Source: Larix kaempferi (lineage: Eukaryota > Streptophyta > Pinopsida > Pinales > Pinaceae). Taken from it: a stretch of DNA of 64,000 bases. Both the position numbers and the translations under genes were made by a program. Below the pieces are notes generated by a model. That model was given only the letters and a program-made list of their open reading frames with translations, was not told the origin of the DNA and ran no database searches. The stretch spans positions 1,116,001 through 1,180,000 of the forward strand of contig BSBM01000200.1 of NCBI GenBank assembly GCA_027924585.1, written 5' to 3'. Positions 60,991-64,000 of this stretch are shown here, in pieces (the stretch's first letter is position 1; each line of letters starts with the position of its first letter).

Positions 60991-63466
60991 TAAAATCACA
61001 GCTTCTAGAAGGTTTATATGATTTCGTAAAATACACGAGTTTTTAGAAAATGTGTTTTATTTCATAAATGGAATCTACAAAGTATACACATTCTACGTCA
61101 TAACAACTTTCTATAGTTTGCGCACGCATCCGGAAATAAGAAAAGCTTACTTCCACCGTTTTTTGAAATCACAGCTTCTAGAAGGTTTACATGATTTCGT
61201 AAAAAACACGAATTTTTAGAAAATGTGTTTTATTTCATAAATGGAATCAACAAAGTATGCACATTCTATGTCAGAACGACTTTCTATAGTTTGCGCATTC
61301 GTCCGGAAATAAGAAAAGCTTACTTCCCCCGTTTTTTAAAATCACAGCTTCTAGAAAGTTTACATGATTTCTTAAAAAACACAAGTTTTTAGAAAATGTG
61401 TTTTATTTCATAAATGGAATATACAAAGTATGCACATTCTACGTCATAACGACTTTCTATAGTTTGCGCATGCATCCGGAAATAAGAAAAGTTTACTTCC
61501 ACCGTTTTTTTAAATCACAGCTTCTAGAAGGTTTACATGATTTCGTAATAAACACGAGTTTTTAGAAAATGTGTTTTATTTCATAAATGGAATCAACAAA
61601 GTATGCACATTCTACGTCATAACGACTTTCTATAGTTTGCGCATGCGTTTCGAAATAACAAAAGCTTACTTTCCCCGTTTTTTAAAATCACAGCTTCTAG
61701 AAGTTTTACATGATTTCTTAAAAAACACGAGTTTTTAGAAAATGTGTTTTATTTCATAAATGGAATCAACAAAGTATGCACATTCTACGTCATAACGACT
61801 TTCTATAGTTTGCGCATGCGTCCGGAAATAAGAAAAGCTTACTTCCACCGTTTTTTAAAATCACAGCTTCTAGAAGGTTTACATGATTTCTTAAAAAACA
61901 CGAGTTTTTAGAAAATGTGTTTTATCTCATAAATGGAATGAACAAAGTATGCCCATTCTATGTCATAAAGACATTCTATAGTTTGCCCATGCGTCCGGAA
62001 ATAAGAAAAGCTTACTTCCACGGTTTTTTAAAATCACAGCTTCTAGAAGGTTTACATGATTTCGTAAAAAACACGAGTTTTTAGAAAATGTGCTTTATTT
62101 CATAAATGGAATCTACAGAGTATGCACATTCTACGTCATAACGACTTTCTATAGTTTTCGCATGCGTCCGGAAATAACAAAAGCTTACTTCCCCCGTTTT
62201 TTAAAATCACAGCTTCTTGACGGTTTACATGATTTCTTAAAAAACACGAGTTTTTAGAAAATGTGTTTTATTTCATAAATGGAATCAACAAAGTATGCAC
62301 ATTCTACGTCATAACGACTTTCTATAGTTTGCGCATGCGTTTGGAAATAAGAAAAGCTTACTTCCCCCGTTTTTAAAAATCACAGCTTCTAGAAGGTTTA
62401 CATGATTTCTTAATAAAGACGAGTTTTTAGAAAATGTGTTTTATTTCATAAATGGAATCAACAAAGTATGCACATTCTACGTCATAACGACTTTCTATAG
62501 TTTGCGCATGCGTCCGGAAATAAGAAAAGCTTACTTCCACCGTTTTTTAAAATCACAGCTTCTAGGAGGTTTACATGATTTCTTAAAAAACACAAGTTTT
62601 TAGAAAATGTGTTTTATTTCATAAATGGAATCAACAAAGTATGCACATTCTACGTCATAACGACTTTTTATAGTTTGCGCATTCGTCCGGAAATAAGAAA
62701 AGCTTACTTCCACCGTTTTTTAAAATCACAGCTTCTAGAAGGTTTACATGATTTCATAAAAAACACGAGTTTTTAGAAAATGTACTTTATTTCATAAATG
62801 GAATCTCAAAGTATGCACATTCTACGTCATAACGACTTTCTATAGTTTGCGCATGAATCTGGAAATAAGAAAAGCTTACTTCCACCGTTTTTTGAAATCA
62901 CAGCTTTTAGAAGGTTTACATGATTTCGTAAAAAACACGAGTTTTTAGAAAATGTGTTTTATTTCATAAATGGAATCAACAAAGTATGCACATTCTACGT
63001 CATAACGACTTTCTATAGTTTGCGCATTCGTCCGGAAATAAGAAAAGCTTACTTCCACCGTTTTTTAAAGTCACAGCTTCTAGAAGGTTTACATGATTTC
63101 GTAAAAAACACGAGTTTTTAGAAAATGTACTTTATTTCATAAATGGAATCTACAAAGTATGCACATTCTACATCATAACGAGTTTCTATAGTTTGCGCAT
63201 GCGTCCAGAAATAAGAAAAGCTTACTTCCCACGTTTTTTAAAATCACAGCTTCTAGAAGGTTTACATGATTTCGTAAAAAACACGAGTTTTTAGAAAATG
63301 TGTTTTATTTCATAAATGGAATCAACAAAGTATGCACATTCTACATCATAACGACTTTCTATAGTTTGCGCATTCGTCCGGAAATAAGAAAAGCTTACTT
63401 CCACCGTTTTTTAAAATCACAGCTTCTAGAAGGCTTACATGATTTCTTAAAAAACACGAGTTTTTA

Positions 63467-63757
63467 GAAAATGTGTTTTATTTCATAAATGGAATCAACA
63501 AACTATGCACATTCTACATCATAACGACTTTCTATAGTTTGCGCATGCGTCCGGAAATAAGAAGAGCTTACTTCCACCGTTTTTTAAAATAACAGCTTCT
63601 AGAAGGTTTACATGATTTCTTAAAAAACACGAGTTTTTAGAAAATCTGTTTTATTTCATAAATGGAATCAACAAAGTATGCACATTCTACGTCATAACGA
63701 CTTTGTATAGTTTGCGCATTCGTCTGGAAATAAGAAAATCTTACTTCCACCGTTTTT
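63467..63757 (+). repeat. Satellite segment duplicated 16 monomers downstream, copy 2
   Basis: Counterpart of 60700-60990 at an offset of 2767 bp (16 x 173 less one). ATAAGAAGAGC is at 63557. The match weakens after about 63760, within 250 bp of the window end. Confidence 0.66.
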
Positions 63758-64000
63758 TAAAATCACAGCTTCTAGAAGGTTTACATGATTTCGTAAAAAA
63801 CACGAGTTTTTAGAAAATGTGTTTTATTTCATCAATGGAATCTACAAAGTATGCACATTCTACATCATAACGACTTCCTATAGTTTGCGCATGCGTCTGG
63901 AAATAAGAAAAGCTTACTTACACCGTTTTTTGAAATCACAGCTTCTAGAAGGTTCACATGATTTCGTAAAAAACATGAGTTTTTAGAAAATGTGTTTTAT

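Larger units (their letters stand above)
29208..64000 (+). repeat. 173-bp satellite array, right block (~201 monomers)
   Basis: Same satellite, same orientation, and in phase across the insertion. From the landmark at 29358 to that at 63929 there are 200 periods with a net loss of 29 bp, partly from a 17-bp deletion near 60514. The array runs off the right edge of the window and contains no gene. This block holds the clearest higher-order structure (listed separately). Variation is concentrated at CG sites and at a few linked positions: CCACCG or CCCCCG, CGTAAAA or CTTAAAA, ATCTAC or ATCAAC, and GCGTTTGG, GCGTCCGG or TTCGTCCGG. Confidence 0.97.

Noticed and set aside
1-64000. CRISPR-like or other repeat-spacer array
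   Set aside because: The whole 173-bp unit is repeated with no unique spacers, and the embedded element is a plant-type copia retrotransposon.

Overview
The window looks like plant nuclear heterochromatin. It is a very long AT-rich tandem satellite array interrupted by one nested Ty1/copia LTR retrotransposon. The plant assignment rests on the copia domain order, a primer site matching initiator tRNA-Met, and repeated plant telo-box motifs in the element. I see no host gene, tRNA, rRNA, CRISPR array or prokaryotic signal. I do not recognise the satellite, so I cannot name the species.

Layout: 1-21825 is about 126 head-to-tail monomers of about 173 bp, all in one orientation. 21826-29207 is a 7.38 kb retrotransposon on the + strand, flanked by the 5-bp target duplication TTTAC (21821-21825 and 29208-29212). 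29208-64000 is about 201 more monomers of the same satellite, resuming in phase. Every monomer carries the same landmarks: the CTTCTAGAAG palindrome, a TACGTCA box, GCGCATGCG, TCCGGA and AAGCTT.

The array is not homogeneous. Private variants reveal nested higher-order duplications: a ~3.5-3.6 kb pair at 12.3-19.4 kb, a near-identical 2595-bp (15-monomer) pair at 30.7-36.0 kb, three ~3.1-3.3 kb copies at 35.9-45.4 kb with an internal 3-monomer duplication, a 5-monomer pair near 49-51 kb, and several smaller ones. Much of the monomer variation is CG to TG or CA change, the footprint expected of heavily methylated DNA.

The retrotransposon has two 608-bp LTRs (about 10 differences, ~1.6%), a primer-binding site, a 574-bp leader with telo-boxes, a single gag-protease-integrase-RT-RNase H frame with one in-frame TAG in gag, a 1.56 kb non-coding 3' region built largely of tandem repeats, and a polypurine tract. 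All pol catalytic motifs are present, so the gag stop is the one obvious coding lesion.
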